From contig JAWKWA010000010.1 of the NCBI GenBank assembly GCA_041397765.1, positions 1 to 64,000 on the forward strand: a DNA stretch of 64,000 nucleotides, written 5' to 3'. Origin of the DNA: JAWKWA01 sp041397765 (GTDB taxonomy: Bacteria > Pseudomonadota > Alphaproteobacteria > Rhizobiales > Hyphomicrobiaceae). Position 1 is the first letter of the stretch, and each line of letters starts with the position of its first letter. Shown in pieces: positions 62,653-64,000 of this stretch. The position numbers were made by a program, and so were the translations under genes. The notes below the pieces were generated by a model. It was not told the origin of the DNA and did no database searches. It worked only from the letters and a program-made list of their open reading frames with translations.

Positions 62653-64000
62653 GATCCCGTCCCTCGTCCTGGACAGCTCAGTTTCGCCGTCCAATTTCAG
62701 GCGCCCCTCGGCGCCGACTGGGCCCCGCGGCCCTCGAAGTTTGCGGCCGCCTCTGGCGTCCGCATCCTGCTCCGCGCCGTGACGGCCCGAAGCGTCCAAG
62801 TCCCGATCGGCCGGCGCCGATTCGCGCCCGTTCTGCCGATCCCAGAATAACCCACTCGCGTCCATCGCGCGAACCGCTTCGCAGTGGTCGCCCGCCCGCG
62901 ATGGTTGGCGCCCGACTTCCTGCCGGCGGTTCCGTATCGCCCACGCCCCGGTGGCGATGCCGGTCTTGTCTGCGACGCGTCCGTTGGCGCCATCGACGCA
63001 CGCCATCGACCTCGTTCGTCAGGGCCGGTCAGGTCCACCGCTATCGCGACCCCGCACTCTCCTGTCTGCCTTGGGCCGCTCCCGCGCCTGCCTCGGGCAC
63101 TTCCCGTGTCTGCCCCGGACAATTCCAGCAGCGAGCCAATGCCATTTTTTGCCCGGGCATGCTCGGCTTCGGCTCCGCCGGGATGTCCTTGGACCTCGCA
63201 GGTCCCGCCAACGTCGCGATGGGCGTCGTCGTCGCGCGCCGTCCCTGATATGAGCCGGCCCGCCTAGCACCCGTGCAGCCGCCTCGACGTGAATCTCTTG
63301 CTAGCTCAGCGTTCGTCCGAAAATGTGACGACCGGGTGGCCGCAGTTGGATGTCTTCGTTATCCCGGTTCCTGTGGCCGTGCTGCACCCCTCAGAGGTGC
63401 CATCTTGCCCCTCGCGGCTCCGCGGGGGTCTCACCCGCCCGAGCGATCCATTGAGCGCCCTCGCTCAGCGGGGACGCCACCAATGAGGTCTTGCGGCGCG
63501 ACCGCGCCATCGCCTGTGAGGCCGAAGGCGACGTGGTCGATCCCGCGTCTATGGCCGCTGCTGCCGCTGCGAGGCCTCTTCACCGCGAGAGAGTAGCTCC
63601 CTCGAGATCGCTGCGACCTCTCTCGACGCTGCCTTCGCGTGCGTACGTCTCAAGGCCGATCTTTCAAGGCCGATCTCTGGCCATCTCGCCCCGCCGATCG
63701 GTCACCCGACCGGTCCGCGACACGCACCGGTCCGAGTCCTGCACCACTCCGCGACCCGCACCACTCCGAGACCTGCATGTGAGGCCAGCATCTCGAACGG
63801 CCCGGCCATCGCGGCTAGTCCAGCCATCACGCAGCTCGACCCCGACAGGCAGCCGGCCATCTTATGCAGCCCGGCCATCTCAGGCAGTCCGGCCAGCCTC
63901 GAGCAGCCCCGCCATCTCTGGCGGCCCGGACACCGCGCCATGCTCTGACCACGGTCCCAAGGCATTCGCTGCCGGTCGTGCCCCAACACAGCACAAAGCC
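62653..64000. other. gene-free stretch at the window end, rich in degenerate short repeats
   Basis: About 1.35 kb. The open frames here are short and encode Arg/Pro/Ser-rich chance sequences without domain-like patterns. Visible features are a doubled TCAAGGCCGATCT near 63648-63676, Cys/Gly-codon-rich repeats near 63058-63125 and the repeat array listed separately. Absence of tolB beside pal could mean a rearranged locus or a tolB lying further right. I see nothing else. Confidence 0.4.
63786..63934. repeat. degenerate tandem repeat of about 17-18 bp
   Basis: Seven to eight units vary around CAGCCCGGCCATCTCAGG: they include CAGCCGGCCATCTTATG, CAGCCCGGCCATCTCAGG, CAGTCCGGCCAGCCTCGA and GCAGCCCCGCCATCTCTGG. 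They are in non-coding sequence and too diverged for CRISPR, and no cas gene is present. Confidence 0.5.

Noticed and set aside
63786..63934. CRISPR array
   Set aside because: The units are only 17-18 bp, too diverged and lack spacers of regular length; no cas gene is in the window.
63702..63989. 95-residue - strand frame over the repeat array
   Set aside because: It only translates the degenerate repeats (MAGL-type units); there is no ribosome site or known family.

Overview
The window is high-GC alphaproteobacterial chromosome, most likely Hyphomicrobiales (Rhizobiales). Supporting signs are the trxB-lsrB pair, the gene order pal-cpoB-tilS-ftsH-(folP-like), infC with a non-AUG start, and several periplasmic-binding-protein transporters. 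There are no tRNAs, rRNAs, insertion sequences or CRISPR arrays that I can support.

Layout. 1-4.1 kb: a small unknown protein, a non-pyrrolysine MttB-type methyltransferase, glucokinase, and a frameshifted TctC-type binding protein. 4.2-18.9 kb: an accessory island. On the + strand is an intact three-gene NHLP/NHLM-type (C39 peptidase) export machine: an HlyD adaptor, a peptidase-ABC protein and a second ABC protein. On the - strand is a gene for a ~1230-residue Gly-rich then Ala-rich protein that starts with a double-glycine leader, followed by a tight operon of an ATP-grasp ligase, a sensor-fused MFS protein and an ABC_sub_bind-type binding protein. All four - strand genes carry single-base indels in this assembly while the exporter does not. 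A shared AT-rich motif precedes both the exporter and the large protein. I read this as one locus in which the C39 exporter trims and secretes the large leader-bearing protein. This is the strongest candidate for an undescribed system here.

19-24.2 kb: cysG-cysJ-cysI, NADPH-type assimilatory sulfite reduction with siroheme synthesis. 24.6-35 kb: a sugar or polyol island with a GntR/HutC regulator, a nine-gene operon (SDR dehydrogenase, four-part ABC importer, BtpA/SgcQ protein, GST, PPOX flavoprotein, FGGY kinase) and a divergent DeoR repressor. Two matching 18-bp palindromes lie between the repressor and the operon. 35.2-37.8 kb: trxB, an LsrB-like regulator and a multi-hairpin small RNA candidate ending in a strong terminator. 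38.1-45.1 kb: a pair of EamA exporters, hydantoinase/oxoprolinase subunits HyuA and HyuB, and a third EamA protein. 45.2-49.3 kb: moaA, an alpha/beta hydrolase, a GT4 glycosyltransferase and infC, whose frame and ribosome site indicate an AUC start. 49.6-55.8 kb: a GmrSD-like DUF262/DUF1524 protein, a fourth EamA protein, a structured three-way-junction element, a copper amine oxidase and an orphan nitrile hydratase beta subunit. 55.9-62.7 kb: a degenerate FolP-like protein, ftsH, tilS, cpoB and pal. 62.7-64 kb has no supportable gene and is rich in degenerate short repeats.

Caution: at least a dozen indels in 10-19 kb, one near 4.0 kb and a compensating pair near 34.8 kb may be assembly errors rather than true gene decay.
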